Source: a virus
Strand: one strand, 5' to 3'
Length of the DNA: 34,065 nt
Virus record (IMG/VR): IMGVR_UViG_3300034683_000229
Location: 1-34,065 of that record
In this document: positions 24,709-31,091 of the stretch, piece after piece
Position numbering within the stretch: the first letter of the stretch is position 1
Layout of the letters: each line of letters begins with the position of its first letter
Made by a program: the position numbers and the translations under genes
The notes under the pieces: model-generated
Seen by the model: only the letters and a program-made list of their open reading frames with translations
Database searches by the model: none
What the model was told of the DNA's origin: nothing

Positions 24709-25116
24709 TTATATTCTTTCTGTTTTGCGCATGTCAAGATAATCATCTGTTAATTTTATCGTGCTATCCTTCTTGCCGCGTATGGTACATATCCAATTAT
24801 CTTTATCAGAGAATATACGTATATCCTTCTCGGGGAATTTAAACTCGTTCATGACCTTCACTTCATGTAGACTAACAGATTCCACAAATGACTCGCCGTC
24901 TTTTGTAAACCCCGTAAATATTAAATGTCCAAGTTCTGTGTTTACATCAATATTAATATTGTTCGCCTCAATTTTCTTGTCCTCAAACGTTATGGTGGCG
25001 TTAGTAATCTGCATAAGTGCCACAGGATGTTCCGGCGTTATCTCGCCGTCAATAATCTTTAATAATCTATTGGCTGCTATACGTTGCCTTTGTTTCTTTT
25101 TTTGCTCCTCTGTCAT
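24709..25116 (-). CDS. unknown 135-aa protein, probably beta-rich
   Basis: A basic N-terminal helix (EEQKKKQRQRIAANRLLKII) followed by alternating strands (NATITFEDKKIEANNINIDV; HLIFTGFTKDGESFVESVSL). The overall charge is mixed. No family recognised. AGGAGG precedes the ATG and a sigma-A-type promoter lies at 25178-25205. Confidence 0.65.
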   Translation of the reverse strand: MTEEQKKKQRQRIAANRLLKIIDGEITPEHPVALMQITNATITFEDKKIEANNINIDVNTELGHLIFTGFTKDGESFVESVSLHEVKVMNEFKFPEKDIRIFSDKDNWICTIRGKKDSTIKLTDDYLDMRKTERI

Positions 25117-25177
25117 TTATTTACTCCTCCTATATTTTTATTTGCCCATACATGGTTAATTTCTTGCATCATATATT

Positions 25178-25205
25178 ATTATAGCAAAATATTTAAATTC
25201 TTCAA
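25178..25205 (-). promoter_or_regulatory. sigma-A-type promoter of the 135-aa gene
   Basis: TTGAAG (25205-25200), 16 nt, TATAAT (25183-25178). It shares AAGTATTGA at the -35 with the two other minus-strand promoters at 20674-20703 and 24653-24682. Confidence 0.6.
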
Positions 25206-25233
25206 TACTTAACTAGCGACTAAGCGCTTTATC

Positions 25234-25524
25234 CTAATCACACGAATACATTGTGTCGCTGTTGTTTCCCGCTTCGTCTACAATTTCAATCAAACGTTCT
25301 ACGGCATCATCGCAATCATATACATACGGATCTAATAAATCTTTTAACCCATCAGTGTTAATTAATATTTCTGCCTGATGGTTATATACTGGCTCAGCGG
25401 TTCCTAAATTATCGCCTCGCGATATGTCAATTTTACCCCCATACTTATATATTACCGGATAACCATTGTTGCCTAATGATTCTCTGGCAACTTCTAACAT
25501 TTCTATCGCTTGCTCTCTTGTCAT
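25234..25524 (-). CDS. unknown 96-aa acidic protein
   Basis: Starts with a helix (REQAIEMLEVARESLGNNGY), then strands and an acidic end (YDCDDAVERLIEIVDEAGNN). No motif recognised. GGAGGGA precedes the ATG. It ends the group of small acidic genes 25234-26632, which share a high Asp/Glu content and could be DNA-mimic or host-inhibitor proteins; this is speculative. Confidence 0.62.
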   Translation of the reverse strand: MTREQAIEMLEVARESLGNNGYPVIYKYGGKIDISRGDNLGTAEPVYNHQAEILINTDGLKDLLDPYVYDCDDAVERLIEIVDEAGNNSDTMYSCD

Positions 25525-25534
25525 TGTATCCCTC

Positions 25535-25996
25535 CTATTCTTCTATCCGATATATCGCTTCTAACCCTGCCCATGGGGAATTAGCCACCCCACCGTTCAA
25601 TTTAAATGCTTTGGTTATTGCTTCACCGTCAAAATCAGCTTCCCAATCAAGCGCATCATCGTCGTCGCTGAATTCAACGTCGTCTACCCAATCGTATGCC
25701 ACCCGTTCACCGGATGGTGTCCAATAATGAATATAACTATACAGCTCTATATCATCAAGTACGTAATCGCTCAATTCCTCTCCATCCTTAAAGAAACATG
25801 TTCCGTTGTTAAGATATTCAACAATTCCTAGCTCGCCATTAATTGTTACGGGCACAAAAACATTGCCGAAAATGCCTTTTTCTTTTTCGCGTTCCTGCAT
25901 ATTATATACATCGCGTCGGCTAACTGATTGTATTACATCATTATACTCCAAATAGTCAACTAAATCCATTGTGTTTGATTTTCTAAATTTTAACAT
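25535..25996 (-). CDS. unknown 153-aa very acidic protein
   Basis: The start at 25996 (MLKFRKSNTMDLVDYLEYND) is chosen for the GGGGGCGG stretch 6 bases upstream. The C-terminal half is strongly acidic (DDVEFSDDDDALDWEADFDG). The middle has a short beta pattern (VFVPVTINGELGIVEYLNNG). A DNA-mimic function is possible but not shown. Function unknown. Confidence 0.63.
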   Translation of the reverse strand: MLKFRKSNTMDLVDYLEYNDVIQSVSRRDVYNMQEREKEKGIFGNVFVPVTINGELGIVEYLNNGTCFFKDGEELSDYVLDDIELYSYIHYWTPSGERVAYDWVDDVEFSDDDDALDWEADFDGEAITKAFKLNGGVANSPWAGLEAIYRIEE

Positions 25997-26010
25997 TATT
26001 TCCGCCCCCT

Positions 26011-26448
26011 TTATTTCCAATCTAATCCATATTGTTCTGCTAAATCTATAAATTCTCCATCAATTTCCGTATCAACATATACAGCCGTTCCGTCATTATC
26101 TTCATCATCAATAACGACCAATTCTAAATTAAGCCATGTTTGAAACTTGCTATCATTTAAGAAATTTACCATTTCAACAGAATCATTTTTCCAGTATAAA
26201 TTGAAATGCCTCATGTTTTCTAATAACTCCCTCGATTGGTTAATGACCCACTCGTAATTATCTAGCGCATATTGCACATCTTCTAAATCTGCTGGAATAG
26301 TAATACTGTCCTTAGTCCATATGGTATCCGATTCTATACCGTTATCCCAACTTGCAGCCAATACTTCCGCTCCGCCTCTTGTATGCGCTATAAAAAATGT
26401 ATAGCGCAAACCATTACCTAATACAAATGTCCTTTCCTCATTATCCAT
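26011..26448 (-). CDS. unknown 145-aa acidic protein
   Basis: Beta-rich start (TFVLGNGLRYTFFIAHTRGG), a helix (LDNYEWVINQSRELLENMRH) and an acidic end (VVIDDEDNDGTAVYVDTEID). No family recognised. Overlaps the preceding 63-aa gene by 8 bases. AAGGGG precedes the ATG. Confidence 0.62.
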   Translation of the reverse strand: MDNEERTFVLGNGLRYTFFIAHTRGGAEVLAASWDNGIESDTIWTKDSITIPADLEDVQYALDNYEWVINQSRELLENMRHFNLYWKNDSVEMVNFLNDSKFQTWLNLELVVIDDEDNDGTAVYVDTEIDGEFIDLAEQYGLDWK

Positions 26449-26632
26449 TATTGTTTGCCCCTTCCTGATATTCGCTCATATATTTGTCATAATTTTCCCA
26501 TATACCTCCTAAATTTATATCTTGGCGCAATACACCATCAACAATTGAATAATATAATTTTAATGTAACTTGCCTGCTTATTAAATCATTCACCGCCTTT
26601 CTAATCAAAAAATCCTGCAATTCTGTCATCAT
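26441..26632 (-). CDS. unknown 63-aa protein
   Basis: A helical start (ELQDFLIRKAVNDLISRQVT) followed by a tyrosine-rich part. The start is either the ATG at 26632 or the next one; GGAG lies 5 or 8 bases before. It overlaps both neighbours, as expected in a coupled operon. Function unknown. Confidence 0.55.
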   Translation of the reverse strand: MMTELQDFLIRKAVNDLISRQVTLKLYYSIVDGVLRQDINLGGIWENYDKYMSEYQEGANNNG

Positions 26633-26751
26633 TCATCTCCTTTCCAAAATATTGAATTTTTATCTTTATACATCTTCCATATGTCTTTGCCGGTATCATA
26701 TAACCCATATAAAGCCGATAATAATATGCAGATAATAACAATTCTTTGTAT
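26629..26751 (-). CDS. about 40-aa membrane peptide without a normal start codon
   Basis: An open frame reading QRIVIICILLSALYGLYDTG and a charged tail (KDIWKMYKDKNSIFWKGDE) that ends overlapping the next ATG. It looks like a typical phage single-helix protein, but the frame opens directly after a TAA and holds no ATG, GTG or TTG before the hydrophobic part. An ATA or ATT start behind AAGGAAGGG is conceivable, as is a frameshift. Weakly supported. Confidence 0.35.
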   Translation of the reverse strand: MQRIVIICILLSALYGLYDTGKDIWKMYKDKNSIFWKGDE

Positions 26752-26824
26752 TTATACCACACCCTTCCTTATATCGTTGTTATGCATACATCGATGGTGT
26801 CTATAAAATGCCATAAAACGCCAA

Positions 26825-26893
26825 CTATCTCTTATCTTCATAAAATATCGAATATAATAATAATGCGACGAATAAAACAATAAGTGTTCTCAC
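26825..26893 (-). CDS. 22-aa hydrophobic peptide with GTG start
   Basis: Reads from the GTG at 26893, overlapping the stop of the 88-aa gene by one base, through RTLIVLFVALLLYSIFYEDK to TAG. One hydrophobic helix with a charged end. Translation could restart at the preceding stop. Very short, so the support is weak. The rest of 26633-26892 holds only the frame above and a 29-codon frame without a ribosome-binding site. Confidence 0.35.
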   Translation of the reverse strand: MRTLIVLFVALLLYSIFYEDKR

Positions 26894-27159
26894 TACATAC
26901 ACCACCCATCAAGCAGTAAAACTTTGCCATATGGTACATGGCTATCTTGGTTTGGGCTGTTTAACAACCATGTTATACCGTCGCCGCCATTGCAAATATA
27001 TTCGGTTAATAAATGTTCAGCATACATAGGATGAACAACAACCTTGGCCGTATTTATATTGCTTTTACCATTCCATCCTATTGCCTTGTAAAACTCCGAT
27101 ATGCTATGAACACAAATTGCGCCAACATCTACAATTGTATAATCTTGTAATACATTCAT
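26893..27159 (-). CDS. unknown 88-aa protein
   Basis: Mixed alpha/beta pattern (YTIVDVGAICVHSISEFYKA; AKVVVHPMYAEHLLTEYICN). No family recognised. AAGGAG lies before the ATG. It follows the 90-aa gene by 12 bases. Confidence 0.62.
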   Translation of the reverse strand: MNVLQDYTIVDVGAICVHSISEFYKAIGWNGKSNINTAKVVVHPMYAEHLLTEYICNGGDGITWLLNSPNQDSHVPYGKVLLLDGWCM

Positions 27160-27171
27160 AATATCATCTCC

Positions 27172-27444
27172 TTAATATTCTTCCGGAAACAAGATTGTAG
27201 TATATGACCTGTCCCATTCAGTTATAATCCATATTTTAACGCCGTTTATATTGTATGCGGACAATATGCGCTCACCGTCTTTAACAGCCTCATCATTTAT
27301 TTTTTTATCTTCCTCGCTTAAATCGCCCCAATCACAATTCGCGTGTCTTTTTACACAATTTATAATCGCATCTGCAAATTTCACATCTTCGGCCACCTTA
27401 TCTGCTACACCTCTTGTCATCATAATTTGTCCTAATTGTAACAT
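27172..27444 (-). CDS. 90-aa conserved mobile-element protein
   Basis: The sequence (LGQIMMTRGVADKVAE, WGDLSEEDKKINDEAV, ILSAYNINGVKIWIITEWDR, TTILFPEEY) matches a small protein common on plasmids and phages of many bacteria, sometimes mislabelled as a restriction subunit. I recall the WGDLxEEDxxxNExAL and KIWVITEADRxxTTxLxPEEY blocks. Its function is not known to me. AAGGAGG precedes the ATG and the gene overlaps radC by 13 bases; these two families are often neighbours on mobile elements. Confidence 0.75.
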   Translation of the reverse strand: MLQLGQIMMTRGVADKVAEDVKFADAIINCVKRHANCDWGDLSEEDKKINDEAVKDGERILSAYNINGVKIWIITEWDRSYTTILFPEEY

Positions 27445-27923
27445 TTTGTCACCTCCTTATTATTTTTAAATATTGAAGGGCAGATATACTTCAACGACGT
27501 ATAGCAATCATCCCCAATAATTATGTGATCTAAAACATTAATTCCCAATATATTACCTGCATCAACGCATCGCTTTGTTGTATTTATATCGACCGTTGAA
27601 GGCGTCGGGCTGCCGCTAGGATGGTTATGGAATAGTATTATTGACATTGCATTATATAACAATGCTGCCTTAAATATTTCTCGTGGGTGAACTATAGTAG
27701 CATCTACCGACCCTCTGCTAATCTCACATATAGAAAGAATGCTGTTTTTATTATTCAAACAAATTATACCAAATACTTCTTGCGCTTCTTGCTGTATGCC
27801 CGTTACTGTTTTGATTGCATTATAAGCATCTTCTTGATTGCCGATTGTTTTATTGATATCATACAACGCCCCCTTTTCTTTTACTAAAACAATTTTGCTT
27901 GTAACTAAATAAGCCTTGGACAT
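27432..27923 (-). CDS. radC: RadC-like JAB/MPN-domain protein
   Basis: A 163-aa protein consisting of the JAB domain only, without the N-terminal helix-hairpin-helix part of chromosomal RadC. The metal motif HNHPSG (99-104) with Asp112 (PTPSTVDINTTKR) is complete, and the Glu of FGIICLNNKN/EISRG lies upstream. Such proteins are common on phages and plasmids; the true activity (peptidase-like or otherwise) is unsettled. GGGAGGGG precedes the ATG, 24 bases after the 3' end of the tmRNA-like RNA. Confidence 0.9.
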   Translation of the reverse strand: MSKAYLVTSKIVLVKEKGALYDINKTIGNQEDAYNAIKTVTGIQQEAQEVFGIICLNNKNSILSICEISRGSVDATIVHPREIFKAALLYNAMSIILFHNHPSGSPTPSTVDINTTKRCVDAGNILGINVLDHIIIGDDCYTSLKYICPSIFKNNKEVTKCYN

Positions 27924-27947
27924 CGTACCCCTCCCTTTATGTTTTTT

Positions 27948-28026
27948 TGGTGGAGCTGGCGGGAATTGAACCCGCGTTTACCTATATAAGCCCGCCACTT
28001 ATATAAGCCGAATACCTTTCAGCCCC
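27948..28026 (-). ncRNA. tRNA-like RNA resembling the tRNA-like domain of tmRNA
   Basis: 79 nt ending in encoded CCA. The 7-bp acceptor stem GGGGCTG/CAGCTCC has G3:U70, the alanine identity pair. The T arm is GCGGG-TTCAATT-CCCGC. The 3' 30 nt closely match bacterial tmRNA as I recall it (ACGCGGGTTCAA...CCAGCTCCACCA), and the D region (AAAGGTATTCGG) resembles the tmRNA GGATTCGAC segment instead of a D stem. In place of an anticodon arm is a 10-bp helix CTTATATAAG/CTTATATAGG with loop TGGCGGG, lacking U33. There is no messenger domain, tag frame or pseudoknot. It could be charged with alanine and perhaps bind SmpB. No promoter was identified with confidence. Confidence 0.8.
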
Positions 28027-28081
28027 AATGGTAACCAAATATATTGCTTAAATATTTATGTTCTTTACCTTGTATAACCTC

Positions 28082-28408
28082 CTAAACCTTTGCTAATGCC
28101 CTACAACCCACAATTCTACCTTGTTCGTCTCTTACGCTGTCATCCGGTATAACCAAATCTTGCCGATTGCAAGCCTGGGCAACCAAGGCAGACACTATAT
28201 ATAACGTGTCAGGTGCAGGATTGGGCAAACCTTCAACTTGGCTATATGCTACTTGATTAATTGGTACTTTTATACCGTTTATGCTTATAATGTCTATAAC
28301 TTTTCTTGTAGTAGAGCATCTAGCCACTTGCCCAGATGCAGGTATAGTTATGACCCCTGTATCTGTTATAATGTTTACGTCATGCGGTGTTAAATTGATG
28401 ATATTCAT
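28082..28408 (-). CDS. unknown 108-aa phage protein (LTPHDVN-type)
   Basis: The start at 28408 is chosen for GAGGAGGG 6 bases upstream. The beginning (MNIINLTPHDVNIITDTG) and middle (TIPASGQVARCSTTRKVIDI) follow a pattern seen in small phage proteins, NLTPHxVxI...PxSGxxARv, whose function is unknown to me. Predicted mainly beta. It lies 55 bases upstream of the tmRNA-like RNA. Confidence 0.7.
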   Translation of the reverse strand: MNIINLTPHDVNIITDTGVITIPASGQVARCSTTRKVIDIISINGIKVPINQVAYSQVEGLPNPAPDTLYIVSALVAQACNRQDLVIPDDSVRDEQGRIVGCRALAKV

Positions 28409-28422
28409 ATAATCCCTCCTCA

Positions 28423-28755
28423 TTAAAACCATGCCCCAAATTCCGATACTTCTTTGCCTTGCAATGCCGCATCGACTTGTCTTTTAGCCTCTTTATACGA
28501 TGACATACTGCCTTTATGACCATGCCGATTTGCAATTGCGCGCTGTATAATATATTTGTTAATTTCTTTTATATCTTTTATTCCCCCTCTTTCTTGTATA
28601 TCAATATACCATTCGCACCAAAATTCCACATTTTCCTTATAGGCTTTGATAGCGCGCGCCGCCGCGCTAACACTGAAATAACCTAAACTTTCCGCTATAA
28701 GATGGGCGGTGAGGCGCGGATAACGCCTCACCGTTTCAAGCGCTTCTTTATTCAT
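28423..28755 (-). CDS. unknown 110-aa helical protein
   Basis: Begins ALETVRRYPRLTAHLIAESL, possibly an HTH, and continues helical and basic (INKYIIQRAIANRHGHKGSM). No family recognised. AAAGGAGG precedes the ATG. Two perfect hairpins lie within it: CGGTGAGGCG/CGCCTCACCG at 28707-28733 and TAGCGCG/CGCGCTA around 28653-28672. Confidence 0.6.
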   Translation of the reverse strand: MNKEALETVRRYPRLTAHLIAESLGYFSVSAAARAIKAYKENVEFWCEWYIDIQERGGIKDIKEINKYIIQRAIANRHGHKGSMSSYKEAKRQVDAALQGKEVSEFGAWF

Positions 28756-28851
28756 TTATTTTACCTCCTTTCATTTACTTATGAGAAATTGCTTACATAG
28801 TGATGACGGTTAAGGATACTATTTTACAACCTATTATAATATTTTTTATAA

Positions 28852-28869
28852 CGGGTAGTATATTACCCG
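28852..28869 (-). terminator. possible weak terminator hairpin
   Basis: CGGGTA/TACCCG, 6-bp stem with a 6-nt loop, 15 nt after the stop of the 155-aa gene. It is followed by TTATAAAAAA, not a clean T run, so termination is uncertain. The rest of 28756-28883 shows no gene. Confidence 0.4.
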
Positions 28870-28883
28870 CTATATTATTTTAC

Positions 28884-29351
28884 CTACTCGCTCGCAGACT
28901 TCTTTACTTCCTCTATTAAGTAATCAACTTCTTTTTCCAAATCGGCAAATTCATAATAAAGTTGTAACGCCAATTCTTCGACATCTTCCTCGTTGATTTT
29001 ATCTTCATATTGCGGATAAACATCCCTAATATATTTAAGGGCGTGATTAAACAAGATGGCATCCAAATTATTGTTTAATATCTTTTCATTATATAGATAC
29101 CAAGCATACTGTATGTCTTTAAGTAAATCGCCGCTTGGCCCTATATCATCCATGGCCTCATCATAAAGGCCTGCATTATACAACCTTGCAAGATTTGCAA
29201 ACAATTCTTCATTCCATATACTTACATTATTGTCGGCAACTTCATGTATAGCCTCTTCAATATTGCCGCTATAATTGAACGCCAGTTCGTCGCATATTTG
29301 GACATCGTCTTGGTCTAATAGGTTGTCTACATCATACTCTTTATAATCCAT
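28884..29351 (-). CDS. unknown 155-aa acidic protein
   Basis: The start at 29351 (MDYKEYDVDNLLDQDDVQIC) is chosen for AAAGGAGGAG 6 bases upstream. Very acidic and helical throughout (EEDVEELALQLYYEFADLEK). No enzyme motif. First gene after phage promoter copy 6. Acidic small proteins expressed early or mid infection are often inhibitors of host DNA-binding proteins, but nothing in the sequence proves it. Confidence 0.65.
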   Translation of the reverse strand: MDYKEYDVDNLLDQDDVQICDELAFNYSGNIEEAIHEVADNNVSIWNEELFANLARLYNAGLYDEAMDDIGPSGDLLKDIQYAWYLYNEKILNNNLDAILFNHALKYIRDVYPQYEDKINEEDVEELALQLYYEFADLEKEVDYLIEEVKKSASE

Positions 29352-29399
29352 GATTACTCCTCCTTTTGAGCAACGGCAAATTAACTCTAACTGCACCTC

Positions 29400-29432
29400 T
29401 ATATATAAGCATATTTTTTATAATAGTGTCGC
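29400..29432 (-). promoter_or_regulatory. phage-type promoter, copy 6
   Basis: GCGACACT (29432-29425), 14 nt, GCTTATATATA (29410-29400); one mismatch in the first box. It lies 48 nt before the ATG at 29351 and back to back with the plus-strand promoter at 29440-29468. Confidence 0.72.
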
Positions 29433-29439
29433 TTAATTG

Positions 29440-29468
29440 TTGACAAACAAGCGTTTAACAATTAAAAT
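29440..29468 (+). promoter_or_regulatory. sigma-A-type promoter giving a probably leaderless transcript
   Basis: TTGACA (29440-29445), 17 nt, TAAAAT (29463-29468). The start codon of the 75-aa gene is only 7 nt after the -10 box, so the expected transcription start is at or within a base or two of the ATG. No Shine-Dalgarno sequence is present. Confidence 0.65.
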
Positions 29469-29474
29469 ATAAAT

Positions 29475-29702
29475 ATGATAGTAATATTAAATGACGGGAC
29501 AAAAATAACAGGCAAAGATTACACAGAAATAGTAACCCAAATGAATTATTTACAATTCGCACCATGTGATACTCTTGAAGAGTATATGGTGCAAACTATT
29601 AAAAGGGTAAAGGGGTTTTATGGGATTGATATAAAATATATCAACCCCCAAACCTTTATCCTTGCTTTACAAGAGGCAGGTTTGCTTAATCTAATAATCT
29701 GA
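29475..29702 (+). CDS. 75-aa protein, paralogue of the facing gene
   Basis: Reads MIVILNDGTKITGKDYTEIV and ends FILALQEAGLLNLII. It aligns along its whole length with the 76-aa protein of the opposite strand (29686-29916): DGT, (K/F)xGxDxxxxVxQM, LxQFxP, T(L/I)Ex YM, RV, and LQEAGL(L/I)xL. It has no ribosome-binding site and its promoter suggests leaderless translation. Function unknown; the plus-strand location is exceptional in this region. Confidence 0.7.
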   Translation: MIVILNDGTKITGKDYTEIVTQMNYLQFAPCDTLEEYMVQTIKRVKGFYGIDIKYINPQTFILALQEAGLLNLII

Positions 29703-29718
29703 TTAAACCTGCCTCTTG
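29670..29718. repeat. inverted repeat at the facing ends of two paralogous genes
   Basis: CAAGAGGCAGGTTT (29670-29683) and AAACCTGCCTCTTG (29705-29718) form a perfect 14-bp stem with a 21-nt interval. Both arms encode the shared LQEAGL C-terminus of the two paralogues. It could act as a bidirectional terminator. The 3' ends of the genes overlap by 17 bases here. Confidence 0.85.
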
Positions 29719-29916
29719 AAGGCTGTATATGAAATGTTCTACGCTATCGGTTTTAATTATCTTCTCATACATAAAGCCTACTCTTTCCTTAACTCGTTGC
29801 ATATACTGTTCTATAGTTGGGTCCGGCGTAAACTGGCTCAATTTCATTTGTCTAACCAAATCCTCCAAGTCATACCCTTGGAATATAGTGCCATCTGTCA
29901 ATATTTGTAATCTCAT
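29686..29916 (-). CDS. 76-aa protein, paralogue of the facing gene
   Basis: Reads MRLQILTDGTIFQGYDLEDL and ends HFIYSLQEAGLIRLLD; paralogous to the plus-strand gene 29475-29702. Unlike that copy it has a normal AAAAGGAG site 7 bases before the ATG and belongs to the amidoligase operon, 14 bases after the first amidoligase gene. Function unknown; a short beta hairpin followed by helices is predicted. Confidence 0.7.
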   Translation of the reverse strand: MRLQILTDGTIFQGYDLEDLVRQMKLSQFTPDPTIEQYMQRVKERVGFMYEKIIKTDSVEHFIYSLQEAGLIRLLD

Positions 29917-29930
29917 ATAACCACTCCTTT

Positions 29931-31091
29931 TTAAGCTATTAGTAATTTTTCGTTTATATCGTAAGTTCTCATAAAATTGCCGAAAGTGTCATTACTGCTA
30001 TAATAATTGACAACATAATGCATTAAATTAGTTGCCAATTTAATATATTCGGCCATTTTATAAAAGTCAGTTGTTGCGTCAAAATAACGAAATTCAACCG
30101 TTCCCCTATACCAATAAGAATTTAAATTTAACCCTCTATACCTTGCTTCATTATATTTGGTTATATCTGGATTATAATAATTGTAATATATACACTTCAT
30201 ATAATCATCCAGAATGTTGGCTTTATATAAGTTATATGCCGTTTTAAAATCAAGCTGAATACCATTCCGAAATGTCTTTGTCATCGGCATACAATAACGT
30301 TCTGCCCTATGTTTATTTTTGATTATCTTTTCATATATAAAGGGTTCTACAAGCCCCATAAATTTACTTAACCTGTAGATGTTGAGTATTTTATCACCGG
30401 ATTTATTAAACGCATCACAGTGGATATGTAATCCACATGTGCTATCAACGTAAAACTCGTTGTCGTTCAAAACATGCATGACTTTATATAAATCATGCAA
30501 ATCTTTCATAGGCGGCGATATTAATTCAAAGCCACCTTCACTCAACGAACCGTCACTTGTTATTTTCCATTTTGTAGTAGTTGTCATGCTACTATTGATA
30601 ACAGCATCAATACCGGCTGAGTATAATAAATCTTTAAGGTGACAACTGACTTCATCCCAGTCATCATAACCTTCTATATAACCCTCGATTTCAACTCCAA
30701 ACATCCATCTGATGTTTGGCAAATCAGAGGGTATTTCGATTGTTTGCTCAACCTTAATATATTCTTTATGCTCTTTAATAAGGTCAAGCATATTGGTATA
30801 GTCTATATCATTACAAGTAAAATACCATCCATCTTCTAAATAGATGCGGTTGTTTTTCACCGCATCTATCTCGCCAAATGTTATATAATTTCTACCATAA
30901 CGACTCGTGATATTATGATTGCAACTATCGCGTTCTATATAGATGGGTTCATCTTTGAGCGCATCTAATTTATAAACTCGTCTAATAAAGTTATATATCA
31001 ACGATTGTACGTCTTGATGGTAATTAGTAATATCATTGCCAGTAATATCCTTATATAAGGATATTACCAAATCTTTTCTAGTTTCTCCCAT
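29931..31091 (-). CDS. amidoligase-family protein (COOH-NH2 ligase fold), long form
   Basis: A 386-aa protein. The C-terminal part has the amidoligase signature of the glutamine-synthetase/GCS-like fold: FGVEIEGYIEGY (131-142), SDGSLSEGGFELISPP (179-194), CGLHIH (219-224) and YWYRGTVEFRYF (326-337), supplying the acidic metal ligands and the ATP-binding Arg. It would join a carboxylate and an amine using ATP. The first 130 residues are an extra domain I do not recognise, absent from the second copy. It overlaps the glutaminase gene by 14 bases, with GGAG in that overlap. The substrate is unknown; cell-wall peptides or a protein target are possible. Confidence 0.85.
   Translation of the reverse strand: MGETRKDLVISLYKDITGNDITNYHQDVQSLIYNFIRRVYKLDALKDEPIYIERDSCNHNITSRYGRNYITFGEIDAVKNNRIYLEDGWYFTCNDIDYTNMLDLIKEHKEYIKVEQTIEIPSDLPNIRWMFGVEIEGYIEGYDDWDEVSCHLKDLLYSAGIDAVINSSMTTTTKWKITSDGSLSEGGFELISPPMKDLHDLYKVMHVLNDNEFYVDSTCGLHIHCDAFNKSGDKILNIYRLSKFMGLVEPFIYEKIIKNKHRAERYCMPMTKTFRNGIQLDFKTAYNLYKANILDDYMKCIYYNYYNPDITKYNEARYRGLNLNSYWYRGTVEFRYFDATTDFYKMAEYIKLATNLMHYVVNYYSSNDTFGNFMRTYDINEKLLIA

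Noticed and set aside
27948-28026. Ordinary tRNA gene with an unusual anticodon
   Set aside because: No 5-bp anticodon stem with U33 and no D stem of normal type can be formed together with a normal variable loop; the 10-bp helix fold is clearly better.
27948-28026. att remnant of integration into host ssrA
   Set aside because: Such remnants carry only the 3' part of tmRNA beside a tyrosine integrase; here both acceptor halves are present and the only recombinase seen is a serine enzyme 20 kb away.
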